In this document: in pieces, positions 51,061 through 62,628 of the stretch
Position numbering within the stretch: position 1 is the first letter of the stretch
Layout of the letters: every line of letters begins with the position of its first letter
NCBI GenBank assembly: GCA_006538405.1
Contig: BJKQ01000030.1
Span: 62,001-126,000, forward strand
DNA from: Hansfordia pulvinata
Taxonomy: Eukaryota; Ascomycota; Sordariomycetes; Xylariales
Reading direction: 5' to 3'
Length of the DNA: 64,000 nt
Program-made: the position numbers and the translations under genes
Notes under the pieces: model-generated
What the model saw: the letters and a program-made list of their open reading frames with translations, nothing else
Told to the model about the DNA's origin: nothing
Database searches by the model: none

Positions 51061-51480
51061 AGGATAAACCTTTTAAATAAAATAAGGAACTTTAAACCTT
51101 ATTTAACACCCTTAAAAAAGTAATTTTAAAGGAACTTATTATAATTATAATTAACCTTAATAAACTTATAAAAGTTAAGACCAATGTTAACGACTTCGCT
51201 ATAAAAGGATAACTTAAATAATAAGATAAAATAAGTAAATTATATTTAAAAACTTATTTTTTAAAGAAGTTTAATAAATTAAAGCTTAATTATACGGTAC
51301 ACGATAAAAAGCTTATAATTATTATTAAGGTATTTAAGGAATAAAGATATTACTTAAATAGCACCTTTACTTTAATAACCGTTTATACGGATTATAAGAA
51401 TCTTATAACCTTTAAAAAAATAAGGTTTTTAATAAATAATAAATTTAATAAATAAAGATCCTTTTAAAGTTTAACTTTAA
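51061..51480 (+). pseudogene. RNase H relic of the nested element
   Basis: Contains 'TNVNDFAIKG' at about 51180, corresponding to the first catalytic block 'TDASDFAIGG' of Ty3/gypsy RNase H, and further on 'YGTRKAYN', matching the '.NY..HDKELLAI' block. Confidence 0.82.
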
Positions 51481-51639
51481 GATCGAATATTATAAAGGTA
51501 AAGAGAACGTTAAAATTAACACTTTTAATAAGTAACTTAACCACTTTACGGTAAATTTAATAATAAAATTATAAACTATTTTAAGGTAAGATAAAGATAA
51601 GAACTTAATCTTAATATAATAAATTTAACTTACTTAAAT

Positions 51640-52420
51640 TAAAAAAGAATAATTTAATTATAAATTACGGTAAGAAACGTAACGCTTAAAAGTATTATTA
51701 AATAATAAGCAGTTTAACCTTTTTAAATATTTTAATAAAGTTATACTTTTTTATAATAAATAATTTATACTTATACTATTATAATAATAACTTATTATAA
51801 TAATTTATAAAGATTTATCTTATAATTATTAAAGGATTTAAAAAACTATATAATAAGTATAATACGATTACGACTTTTTAAACCTTAAAAGATTAATTAA
51901 AACGGTAATTAAAGAATACGATATATATATTCAATTTAAGGTAACACGTTATAAGCCTTATAAAGAACTTTAACTTATACCTTTTAAGGATAAAGTATAA
52001 AAATCGGTTTTAATAAACTTTATTATAAAGTTATTATTATTTATAAATTAAATAATTAAAATCGTTTATAATAATATTATAATTTATATAAAATAGCTTA
52101 TTAAGTTTATAAAGTTTTAATTATTTAAGGAAATTATAATTATAATATAAATTATATAACTTATAAATAAAACTATATTTAATTAATATAATTTATTAAA
52201 AGAACTTATTATAAATTAAGATAAGCTCTTTATAGCTTATTTTTAAAAATTATTTATATAATAACTTAAAGTATAATATAAGACATTAATAATATATCAC
52301 TTATAAATAAATAATCGCACGGAACGACTTAATTAAGTATTAAAATAATATTTATAATATTATATTAACTTTAAATAAAATAATTAAGTATCCCTTTTAT
52401 TTATAGTAAAATTCGCGTAT
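51640..52420 (+). pseudogene. integrase relic of the nested element
   Basis: 'RYKPYKEL-LIPF' near 51945-51985 matches the 'R.KPYG.LQPLPIP' start of the core domain. 'INNRTERLN-VLK-YL' at about 52305-52345 matches 'HPQTDGQTERLNQ.LEQYLR', and 'FAYNN' follows soon after. The order and spacing are those of a complete Ty3/gypsy integrase. Confidence 0.88.
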
Positions 52421-52884
52421 AATAACTTAAATAATAAAGATATAAAGATATTACCTTTTTATATAAATTATATATTTAACTTATAAAGATTATAATAAGT
52501 AATAATTAACGGTAACGCTTTAAAAGCTATTATTTAAGTTAAATATCTTACGATTCTTTATAAACACCTTTATATAAAGCTTATAACGATTTAATAATAT
52601 ATAAAACGATATTATAATAACCACCGGTTATTAAGGCCGACCTTTAAAAAGGGAGATAAGATTTATTTATTATATAAAAATATTTAAATTAAAAGACTTA
52701 ATAATAAATTAAATTTTAAGAAGATCGGATTATTTAAAATTAATAAGATCGTTTTATTAATTAATTATAAATTATCGTTACTTAATATTATAAGAATTTA
52801 CTTAATATTTCACGTTTTATTATTAAAATTAATATTAATTAATATGTAGCTTAAAACCGAAATTAAAGCCGATATTAACGCTTA

Positions 52885-53045
52885 AGAATTTAAGGTTAAA
52901 GAGATATTAAATTTATATTAATAAAGATTTATAATAAAGTATTTAATATAATAAAAAGGTTACTTATTATTAAAAAACACTTAAGAATTTAAGAACCACT
53001 TAAATTATCCTTAATTATTAAAATATTATTACCGGTAAAGATTAA
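52885..53045 (+). pseudogene. chromodomain relic of the nested element
   Basis: Reads 'EFKVKEILNLY', 'RFIIKYLI---KGYLL', then 'EFKNHLN', matching 'EFEVEEILDSR....YLVRWKGYP...NTWEP.NHL' of the chromodomain. It ends a region continuous with the integrase C-terminus, placing the element among the chromoviruses. Confidence 0.82.
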
Positions 53046-53746
53046 CGGCTCTTTAAATAAAAATAAAGAAGTTTATAAAGGAAAAATCGGAACTTAACTT
53101 AAACGTTAATTAATTTATATTATTAAGAACTTTAATATATTATAAGTTATCGATTAAACACCGTTTATAAGTATTTAAAGTAAAAAGTATATTATCCTTT
53201 TTATTTAACTTTATTATTTTATAAGTAAAAAGATTTAAACTTTTCTCTTTTATTTAAGATTTTATCTTTTAAATATAGCTTAACCGATTAATAGTTAACG
53301 TTAATTAAGATTAAAGTTTTATTAATTAAGTATATAAAAAAAAGAGTTTATTACTTACCTCCTTTTCTTTAACCTTAAGCTTACGTTATTAAGCTATAAC
53401 TTATTTAAAGGATAATATTATTAAAATATTATTATAAGAATGCTTATAATAAATATATTTTTAATAATAACTCTTACCTTTAAGGATATAATAAGAACTC
53501 GACTTTTTATTTTTAAAATAATAAAAACATAATATATTTATAACCACACCGTTAAGCGTAATAAATTCCGATAAACGTTAATACTTAATAATAATAGATC
53601 GTGTAAAAGGTTAAGATAAACTTAATATAATTAATAAAAATAAAAAGAATAAAAAGGATAAATAAAGGTATAAAGGCCACGTTTATAATAAGGTATATAT
53701 ACTTTTTATATTTATTAATTAAAGATAAATAACTTAAAAAAAAGGG

Positions 53747-54289
53747 TATAATATTATAAACCCGATTATTAAGCCAATAAAATAAGTTATATTAATATAA
53801 GTAAAAGACTTATAAATTAATAATCGTGTAAAACGACGTTAAATTAATTATATATATAAGGAAAGGTGGAAATATAAGATAAGATCACGTGATTAAGATC
53901 ACCGTTAAGATAATAAGCAGTCCGCACGCTTATTATAATTATTATAATTAAAGCGACGCTTATAAAGAAGGTTATAAGTAAGATAAAGATCACCTTAAAG
54001 AATATAATTTAAGACACGGTATTAATAAAGGAATAAAAGACATATAAGAACGGAAGGTTTCTTATATATTTAATTATTTATTACCTTAATAATTAATTTA
54101 AGTATTTAAGTTATTCTTAAATAAGAGTAATCTCTTAACGATAATCTGCCACTTATTTAATACTTTAATTACTTATTTATTAATTAATTACTTAATATTT
54201 ACCGATAAACGACCTTTCGAGTGTTTTTTTAAAATATAAACCCTTAAATTAATTCTGTATTTTTTTTAAAAAGAATCTAAGTCGTTATA
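53747..54289 (+). repeat. 3' LTR of the nested element
   Basis: Partner of 46316-46857, preceded directly by the purine tract at 53736-53746. Slightly less mutated than the 5' copy in places (for example CAGTCCGCACG at about 53918). Confidence 0.9.
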
Positions 54290-54840
54290 GTTAAGCACGT
54301 AATTAATACGGTTAAGTATATATTTAACTTTAAGGCAAAATTAGCTTAAGTATATAAACGTTATAATAAAATATAAGTTATTTTTAATAATATTAACGGA
54401 CTTAAAATTAATTTACTTAATAATTTACCTTATAATATTATAATCGGTAAAAACCGAAATAATAAGGTAATTACTTTAAATTTACGGTTTTAATTATTAA
54501 GCCGTTTAAAAAAGGTAAGTTATTTTAAGTTTAATAGCTTTATATTTAACTTTAATATTAAATAAGGCTTTACTTAAGTATATAATAAATTAAACTTTAT
54601 TTATTAAAATAAGCTTATTAATAAGCTCGTTAATACCCTTAAAGTAAAATATTATAACGTTAAAACCGCGCTTTTAAGTAGTGTTAAGTTTAATATATAC
54701 GGCCCGGTACGGGTTTTAATAATATAAAGTGTTATAATCGGATAATTATACTTATAAAATAATGAAATTATCGAGTTTTAACTTAATAAGCTTAAAAGTT
54801 TTCTTATTAATATATTTTTTATAAGCCGTGCTAAGTTAAA
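54290..54840 (-). pseudogene. RNase H relic of the large element
   Basis: The minus-strand frame reads 'KLNTT-KRGFNVIIFYFKG' (about 54710-54650), then 'V-FIIYLSKALFNIKVKY', matching '.VDAS..RGFGAVVYHLKG' and 'ILFLSR.L..AE..Y' of one branch of fungal Ty3/gypsy RNase H. The frame runs up to the border with the nested element. Confidence 0.78.
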
Positions 54841-54929
54841 GTATATTAGCTTCACGGCCGGCTATAAGTAAAGCTGTTTTACATTATTATAAAGGTAGAA
54901 TTTTTTATTAATATTAAAGTATAAATCGA

Positions 54930-55525
54930 CGTAATTAAGTTATTATATTAATATATATTTTAAAAGAACTTAAGGTTATAAATATTTTAATTTTCAATAT
55001 TACTTCCGTACGGTTATATATAATAAAAATGCCTTTATTATTTATATTAAACCTTAAGAGTTTTACGGTAAAGTAAGTATAAAAAGATTTCGTAAATAAA
55101 AAAGTAAGGCCGATCCTTTAAAATTCCGTAAGGATTACTTTAATATATTAAAGGTGCTTTTTAAGTGTATTATTAAAGATTAAGATATCGTTTATATAAG
55201 CGCGGGTAAATAAGTAAAACTTATAAAGCACGTTATTTATAAACCATTATACATATACGGGATTATTACGATAACTTATAAGCGTAATTTTAAATACTTT
55301 TAAGCCGTAAAACGATATAATTATTATATAATCTTAATACCGTTATTAAATAAGTAATTAATAAAAAAAAGTAATTACGTTTAATATTATAATATAAGCT
55401 TTATTATAAATATAAGTTATAATATCGTTTTATATAAGTATAAAGTAAACGTTAAGGATTATAATTTTATTAAGGCCGCGTAAATCCATAATAACCTTAC
55501 TTTTACGCTTATTATTCACGGTACG
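54930..55525 (-). pseudogene. reverse transcriptase relic of the large element
   Basis: The minus strand reads 'NNKRKSKVIMDLRGLNKI' (55520-55460), 'ITFFYQLL' near 55375, and the catalytic box as 'RAYINDILIFNNTLKKHL' (about 55228-55175), where the family has YIDDI(L/V)IFS. 'NNKGIFIIY' and a 'LGLTGWLR'-type block follow, partly in another frame. The motifs differ from those of the two plus-strand elements (DLRGLN versus DYR.LN type), so this is a separate Ty3/gypsy lineage. Confidence 0.85.
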
Positions 55526-56989
55526 TTATATTATAAAGATAAAGCAGTTAAATAAAGAGGGTTTAATAAGTTAAAATAATTTATTAATAACTTATATATC
55601 GTTAAAGGTTTTATTTATAACTTTTTAATCTTAAATATTAAAGCGGTAAATATATAAAGTTTAAAGCTAGTTTTATTAACCCTTAACGAGGTTAACACGT
55701 ATTTTATTATCTTTAAGCATTTAAATAAGGCCTTTATTAATTTAAACATCGTATTTATAAATTAAAACGCGAAAATTATTAATTAAAGAAGGGTTCTTAT
55801 TATAAATATAAATTCTTAAATTAATTATAATTTCGGAGAGACCTTTAAGTTTAATTAAGCTATTATAAGTGTCTTTAAGTCGGTTAAGTATAATAAGCGG
55901 GGGTTTTAAGGCGGTGTTAAGTTAAGGGTTTACATTAAGTTTTAAATTTTAATTTACTCTTATTTTTATAACTTTTTTATTTTATTTAACCTTTAAGTTA
56001 AACGTAAGCAATATTAAGTCGGTTTTAAATAAGTTTAAGTTATTAAAGGATTAAGTTACGGTAGTTAAGGTCGCGGTAACGTGTTAAGTAATAAGTATTA
56101 TACTTTATAAAACGAATAAGTTTATTACGGTTTCGTTATTAATAACCGTTAAAATAATAAAAGTATTATCTTTTACTTACTTATAAAGTTTATTTAAAAA
56201 AAGGTTTTTATAAATACGTAATAATTTATTAATTACGTTAATAATAAGAAAAAAAGGATAATTAATATAATTTAATTAAGCTTAAGCGGAATTAAGTTTA
56301 AAGGCCGCGAAAAATATAAAGGATTATATTTAATTAATAAAATTACGTTTTAATAAAGGATAATAATTAATAAGAATAAGAGCGGTAAAGTAAAAAGGAA
56401 TAATAATATAAGTAATCGCCGTAACCTTATAATCGATAAAAATATTATAATAAAGGAACCGTATTAACATAATTATATCGCCGGTTAAGGTTAAGGAAAT
56501 AATACATTTAATAAAGTTAATATTAACGCTATTAATATTTAATTAATTAATATTAAGTAAAACGTTAAATATTAACTTTATAAGGTAAATTTAACCTTTT
56601 ACTTAAGCTTAAATATAAACCAGGTCGAGGCCTTAACGTGTTAAAATAAGTAAGTCGAATTTTACTTTCTTTAAGATTATAATTTAATTATTAATATTAT
56701 TAATAATATACAGCTTAATATTAAGGATAATATAAGGAACGTTTTAAAGTTAAGTAGCGTTTATTAAAATTATAAAAGCGTTAATATTAAGGTATATTAA
56801 GGTAAACTCGCCGTTAAGCGAAGTTAAAACCGAGAGTTAAGTATAAGTGTGTTAAGCGTTATTATTAAATTATATATTTTAATAAGGTTTTATTATAATA
56901 ATAAAAGGAGGGGTGTGCTTATTTATTAAAAAGTAAACTTAAAAGGGAAAAGGTTAAAAAAAAAGGAAAGATAATAATAAAATAAGTGG

Positions 56990-58440
56990 TAAAGTAATAT
57001 TATAATTACGTGTATAATAATAAAACTACGTGACACGAATCGTAATTAATTTACATTACGGTTATATTAATAATATATTTTATAAGTTTATTAAAAAAGG
57101 TAAAATAAATAAACTTAATAATATTCTTTATATTAATCTTAACGTCACCGTTAAAGGCGAAATCCTTATTAAAATCCTCTTTATTTACTTAAACCTTAAA
57201 GTTAACGTAAAAGTAATTATCGATTATAAGTTAAGCTTCTTTATTAACGTAAGTAAAAGCGTGTATATTAATAAAGAGCTTATTAATTAAATATACCTTT
57301 TAAGCGTTATAAACGGTTTTAATTTAACGATTAAAACAGTGTAAGTTAAAGTTCCGGCCTTTATAACCGTTATAACCGAACCCGTTACGATTATTACCTC
57401 TTTAATTAAAATTATTACTTTAAATATTATAATTATTACTTAAGCGTCGGTTATAAAATATAAGGCGGTTATTATTTTAATTATTTTATTAATTATATAA
57501 GCTATTATATTATTAAGATTAATTAAAGCCTTTATGTTTATCGTAATTATTATAATACTTATTAAAGCCGTTATAATAACCGTTATTATTATAATAATCG
57601 TTATAAGTATTATAATAACCGCCTTAATTATAATTATCCACACTTTAATAAGCATTGTCGGACTCGTGCTTAAGTTTATTATCGGTTATAAAAGTAAAAT
57701 TAATTAATAAACCTTTATTATTAATAAAAAAAAGTAAGGTTAAAGGTTTTAACTTAAGGTTAACGTATATTAACGGGAGGCCTTTTCGGAATAATACTTT
57801 TTTATAATAAATTCTTTATTTATTTATAATATATTAAAGGAAAGTGTTAAGGATAATAGCTTAATTTAATAAAGAGATATATTCTTATAAAGTAAGGTTT
57901 AATACGTTAAAGATAAGAGCCGTTTATTATAAAACTTTATTTAAACCGGTATCTTTATAATCTTAAAGTAAGGATATAACTTAAAAGTAAACCGAAATAT
58001 TAATAAGTATATTTTCCTTTATATATATTATAAACAAAATTTTACGTATAATTTAAGTTTAAAAAGTCTTAAAATTATCGATTCATTTATTAAAGGTATA
58101 TTTTAAGTTTTTAAGCATTATATTTTTAATTACTTTATCGTATTAACTTATTTATTAAAATTAAGCCCTTTTACGAAGGAGGCTATTAAAATTTTCCTTA
58201 ATAGCTTTAATATAAGCGGGCTATTTAATATTTTAATAAATTAAGTTAATAAAAAGGTGTATATTTTATTAATAAGTTTCGTTATTCTTATAATAAAATT
58301 CCGTAATAAGGCCTTTAACCGAAACGGGGCCCTTAAAGGGTTCGAAGAAACCGATATAAGTGACCTTTTAATTAAAGAGGGCGGAATTAAATTTTTATTA
58401 AATAAAATAAGCCTTTATAATCTTAGCTTTTATATTTAAA
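56990..58440 (-). pseudogene. possible gag and protease relics of the large element
   Basis: At 58440-57950 the minus strand gives a readable frame, with the stretch 'YIGFFEPFKGPVSVKGLITE' and Tyr/Asn/Ile-rich sequence, all stops being TAA where Gln would fit. At about 57300-57000 a Leu/Ile/Thr-rich section in the right place could be the aspartic protease, but no catalytic DSG/DTG can be shown. ORFs on the + strand at 57030-57290 and 58257-58439 are antisense shadows of these frames. Confidence 0.4.
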
Positions 58441-60004
58441 AACGATTATTATAATAATAAAAAAGTATAAAGTTAAGTAAGAACGTTATTAAAGTTAAAA
58501 GGGGCGTTATTATTACGGTTACCCGTGTTATTAATTTTAAATATAATATAAGAATTTAAGATACCGTTAAGTTCCGGTAAAGACTTAATTTAAGTTTCAA
58601 AGTCCGTTCCGGAGTCTTAAGTTTATTAACCTTAAAAAGCGGTAATAAATATAAGTTAAGTTTACGTAAGATTAACGTTATTATTTAAACCGTAAAGGGG
58701 TTTAAGAAATAAGGATAATATTATAATATAAGGATAAGGTCTTAATATAAGTTATAATATTTAAGTTACGTTAATAATTAACTTAATAATTATACCGGTT
58801 AAGATATTTTTAATTAAGGTTTTAAGTATAAGGGCGAAACCTAAACGAGAAAGACGTAATTATAATATAAAGGAAAAGGCTTAAAAATAATTAAAGTTTA
58901 ACTTTAATAATAAAAAAGAAATAAAAGAAAAAAAGGGATTTATTGAAATAAAAATATAGCCTGATTATAAGTTTAAAAATTAATAAGTTAATCTTTAAGG
59001 TTCTTATTCTTTTTACTTTTACTTAATTTTAAAAGCGGTTATAATATCTTCTTCTTTATCGGTGTTTTATTTTACGTTTTAACCCGGTTTATTTTCGTTT
59101 ATTATAGCTTAAATAAGTGTGTTTAACTTTATAAAAGTAAATATAAAAGGGTCTTATTTTAATTATTACCGTAAAGCACTTTAACGTTATTAATATTAAA
59201 TAAAAAAAGAAAGTTAATTAAAATTAACCTTTAATTTTAAAGGAAATTAAAATAAAAAAAGAATTATACGTCTTATAATAAGATTCTTTATTACTTAAAA
59301 CTTATACGTTAATTTTAACGATATTAACACGTTAAGCGTTTAATAAAGAGCCTTAAAAAGGCTGTTCCTTAATATATAAACGTATAAAACGAATTATTAT
59401 AAGAAAAGCTTATTAAAAAGTAAAACCGTTAATCACTTAAATAATAAGGTAAGCCTTAAATTCTTAAATGTTACGATTTCGTTTATAAGAGGGCTTTTAA
59501 GTAAAAGAAGGGATAAGTTTAACTTAATTAATATAAGTGGTAATAATTTAAAAGTCAGGTTTCTTTTAAGTAGTTTTAACGTATTAAACTTATAAATAAT
59601 TTATAATAAAATTAATAATAATATAATAATTCTACTTATTATAAAGGAAGTAAATTAAGTTAAAGCCTAGGTTTATTTAAAATAAGGGTTAAAGGCCGAA
59701 ATATAAACGAAATCGATATTAACGTCTTTAATAATAATATTAAAGATAAAAAGGTAATAATAAATAAATAATAAGGCTCGGTTTAATTATAAGGCCGACA
59801 CGTTAACGATACCGATCGTAAGGCTTAAGTTATTATAATATTTTAAACGTGTACACGTTATAAACGCGCGGGAATAACGGTTAAATATAAAGGTCTTCGC
59901 TTTAATATAAAAGTTATTAATATTATAATAATTATAATAAGAGGCGGTTTAAATATTTATAAAAAAAATTACTTTTAAGATCGAAACTTAAAGATATTAT
60001 TAAT

Positions 60005-60196
60005 TATTATAACACGTAATTAATAAGTTAATATAATTAAAAAGTAAAAGTTATTTTAATTATTTAAGTAATTATTAACACGTCCTTATATACTTACGGG
60101 CGTGGAACTGTTTATAGGTATTACGCCGGGCAGGTGCAGCCTTATAATAATTGCGCTCGTGTGCGCAACGGTGTTACGTTGTCTTAAGGCGTGTCA
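60005..60196 (-). repeat. 5' LTR (right) of the large element
   Basis: 192 bp, identical length to 40800-40991. Its right half keeps GC-rich, presumably near-ancestral sequence (for example GGGCGTGGAACTG, GCCGGGCAGGTGCAGCC), whereas the left half is mutated like the interior. Followed by the TCTTA duplication at 60197-60201. Confidence 0.92.
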
Positions 60197-60201
60197 TCTT
60201 A

Positions 60202-60295
60202 CTTAAAATTCTATTATTATACTTATCTCTGCCTTCCCACTTTGTTCGTGACCGTTATCGACCTTTATAAAACGCCATAATCCGCGTTTACGAAA
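60202..60295 (+). repeat. dispersed AT-rich repeat, right part of the split copy
   Basis: Continues the alignment with the reverse complement of 22480-22572 directly after TCTTA. This copy is less mutated (GTTCGTGACCGTTATCGACC where the 22.5-kb copy has GTTTATAACCGTTGTAAACC). Confidence 0.72.
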
Positions 60296-60375
60296 TTCTA
60301 TTTATTAAAGGGTGTGGCTCACGTGTAAGAGTCTTCGCTTCTCACGTTTATTTAAGCGCCCCTTACGGCTATAAC

Positions 60376-60432
60376 TTAAGAAAACTTTATTTAAAGCCCA
60401 CACTTCGTTACGTTTAAACGAAGTTTTCTTAA
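60376..60432. repeat. 12-bp perfect inverted repeat
   Basis: TTAAGAAAACTT at 60376-60387 and its exact reverse complement at 60421-60432, with a 33-nt spacer. It could form a hairpin or be a leftover of a small palindromic repeat; no adjacent gene makes it a convincing terminator. Confidence 0.5.
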
Positions 60433-62480
60433 TTAAACCTTGGCAGGAACGGTAGTCGAACCTGGAGCTCTGCGCCGCGTGGTGTCTCGGGACGCGCTGC
60501 GGCCGCTTCCGCGTCATGAAACTTAAGGGCCGGGAATAGTGCGTAAGAGGTACGCACCGTGGTCGACGTGGCACAGTGCTGGAGATAACGAGCTACCCAC
60601 ACCAATTTTGAAGGATGACGGCGGGCCCGCCGCTGATAAGGTAGACTCACTATACGGACACGCTCGCGGCCGCACCGGGAGGTGCCATGTCGATTTAGAA
60701 GGGGAAGCGGTTAGGCTTAAGGCCATGGTGGGCAAGGCGTGGAAGGGCGAACACATAACGGATCTGGACCACGAGCCAGTAAGCACGAGAACCTTTGCTC
60801 TCGTGAGAGCGTTAAACACGTGCGCGTGGTCACTTAAGAAGCCATTTAGCCAGGTGCTCCATCGTATTACGCCCGCGACCGGCACGTACCCACCACCTTC
60901 AAACTAATCACCAGCGACCGCGAGCGTTTAAGGTCTAGCAAAAACGAGTAGAACGCATCATCCTCTACGAAGCCATAAAGAGACCCGAAGGCAATGTAGG
61001 GCGGTATTCGAGCTTATGGGCGCCTTGCCGTTAACAGCCGAGGATATATTCGTCTTAACCTTTTAAGCTGACCTTCATCGCGGCGCTGTTCGACATCCAC
61101 ATCCACAAGATCGCACGCGATTACGTAATCAAGTTCCAGCTCAGGGGCATCCTCCTGGTGCACGCGGCGTGCTCGTTCCAATTAAGTAAGTACAAGCAAT
61201 TCCACCGCGACACTCTGGATGGCTCGTCGTATCAGTGATTAACTATCCAATAGCACCCCTCCGCGTCGTCCGTCAGCGCCGTTGATTAAGCAGAGTAGCC
61301 TGGACTCTCAGCACGACCCGGAAGACGAGAATATAGGGGATAACGCAGCGAGGGCGAGCCCGCGAGAGCAGGTATCTCTCTGACTTCATTCTTCTTCTAC
61401 TTTTGCAACGCAGTCAAGGCGGCGACAGCGTCCATGGTGTCGACGACGTCGGAAGCTTCCCCGACGATCCGGATGGGTGCTCTGATCCGTGCCGTCGGCG
61501 GCCCTGGGCGATGCGCGTCCGCGTGGCAAAGGTCGAGCGCTTGGGACGTGGCTTATTCATCTAGCTAGGCAATGGCATTAAGCTCTGTTCATTAAAGAGA
61601 AAAATAAGAAGAAGTAAATGGTGGACCTTCTTAAAGCGGAGGTCACGGAAGTTAGCGGGATCCCTGAAGGCTAATAATAACGGTGTCGCCGTTCTCGTTA
61701 TTATCGCTAAGTGGTGGCGGCGGCGGCCGATAACGACGACGGCACGGTGACGGTGGCCCTGTACATATTCTCGGACGGTCTGCGTTAAAGGGCTCCGGCT
61801 TTCGAGAGCACTCTGCATCGCCCAGCCCCGATAAAGAACCGAGACCAGGTGAACGTGATTATCTTGCTTAATATGTTGCGCAGCGGCGGTAAGGACCACG
61901 TCTCCCTCCGCGTTATCAAGCCCTCGGTGAGTCCTTGCTTATCGATGAGAAGTACGCCCTCGAACAGTGATGCTCTTATAAAGAATCGCCGTCGAAAGCG
62001 CAGCGATGTGTTTGATTTAAAGCTGCTGTTTCGGGCTATCGATAGTGACTTAAAAGGATGTTACCGTTGCCACCTATAAAAGGGTGAACCTTTTAAAAGT
62101 CGGGTTAAATAAGGAATAAAAGGTGAAATCTCTTTAAGCTTACTCTTTCCCTTCTTATTATCCGTATTGCAGATTTCGGTCGGTCGTAGCTGGTATTAAA
62201 GCGAGGGCTTACTTAAAGAAGAGGGAGCTTAAGCAGGAGCGAGCGAAATCAACGGGCCGAGGGCGCGTCAAGGCTCCGGGATGCGCGTCCTATTGCACCG
62301 CCACACTAAAGATAAGCCTTAATCTATAAATATCTGATAATATAACAACCGATTTGTTACGGCTGAGTTGTTACGGTCTTTGCTTATATTCAACCGGCAT
62401 TATCCTTATTAAAGCCAATAATAAAAACTGTAAGTAAGTTCGCTTACATAGGTCTAGAAAACCTTTAAATAGAAATTTAC
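60433..62480. other. GC-rich relic region between the AT block and the S10 gene
   Basis: ORFs up to 122 codons exist (60539-60907 +, 60523-60885 -, 61561-61899 -, 61849-62079 +) without recognisable domains. In one + strand frame around 60930-61240 the sequence is protein-like with a few TAA/TGA stops ('YVIKFQLRGILLVHAACSF'), suggesting a mutated gene. The composition becomes AT-richer again at 62060-62480. Confidence 0.4.
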
Positions 62481-62628
62481 CGAAGGCTGATTCAGGCAAA
62501 AGTCAACGAGGGTGCAGTGTTCGGCGACGATCGCATTAAAATGCCCACGCATCTGCCCTTTTCACTCGGGACTCCCGTACTTTGACAAATACTCCTTTGC
62601 AAGAGACCCTTAAAAGCCAATATCAGTG

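Larger units (their letters stand above)
46316..54289 (+). mobile_element. nested RIP-degraded Ty3/gypsy chromovirus (7.97 kb)
   Basis: Two LTRs of about 542 bp (46316-46857; 53747-54289) at a constant 7432-bp offset over nearly their whole length. The start is TATAATATTA on the right after a purine tract AAAAAAAAGGG (53736-53746); the end is GGTCGTTACA on the left and AGTCGTTATA on the right. The + strand carries RT, RNase H, integrase and a chromodomain in the Ty3/gypsy order. It lies inside pol of the minus-strand element, between RNase H and integrase. A clean 5-bp target duplication was not found (AAGCG lies left of the element; GTTAAGCA lies right). About 3.5 kb before RT should hold gag and protease but was not readable. 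Confidence 0.92.
40800..60196 (-). mobile_element. large RIP-degraded Ty3/gypsy chromovirus-like element, minus strand, split by a second element
   Basis: Two 192-bp LTRs (40800-40991 and 60005-60196) of identical length differ by transitions and are flanked by perfect TCTTA duplications (40795-40799, 60197-60201). Without the nested element it is about 11.4 kb. Coding is on the minus strand, so 60005-60196 is the 5' LTR. Read right to left: a possible gag around 58440-57950, a protease-like stretch near 57300-57000, reverse transcriptase, RNase H, [insertion], integrase and its GPY/F segment, and a chromodomain. A purine tract (AAAAGAGCGG on the minus strand) lies next to the 3' LTR at about 40995-41004. 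Stops are overwhelmingly TAA at Gln positions. The 3.6 kb between chromodomain and 3' LTR is unexplained. Confidence 0.9.

Noticed and set aside
46305..54300. AAGCG / AAGCA as target duplication of the nested element
   Set aside because: The words lie near but not exactly next to the LTR ends implied by the purine tract and the ...TTACA terminus, so the duplication is left unresolved.
57030..57290. 86-codon + strand ORF within the AT block
   Set aside because: It lies antisense to the minus-strand coding of the large element. The Val/Ile/Lys/Asn-rich composition is what the reverse of a RIP-mutated frame gives.
57440..57655. 71-codon Ile-rich minus-strand ORF
   Set aside because: AT-bias artefact made of ATT/ATA runs; part of the degraded large element and not a separate gene.
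58257..58439. 60-codon + strand ORF in the AT block
   Set aside because: Antisense to a better minus-strand frame whose stops are all Gln-type TAA; no start context or family.
40395..60295. Centromere or mitochondrial insertion as explanation of the 20-kb AT block
   Set aside because: The block resolves into LTR pairs with target duplications and RT, integrase and chromodomain relics, so retroelements explain it. No mitochondrial genes seen.
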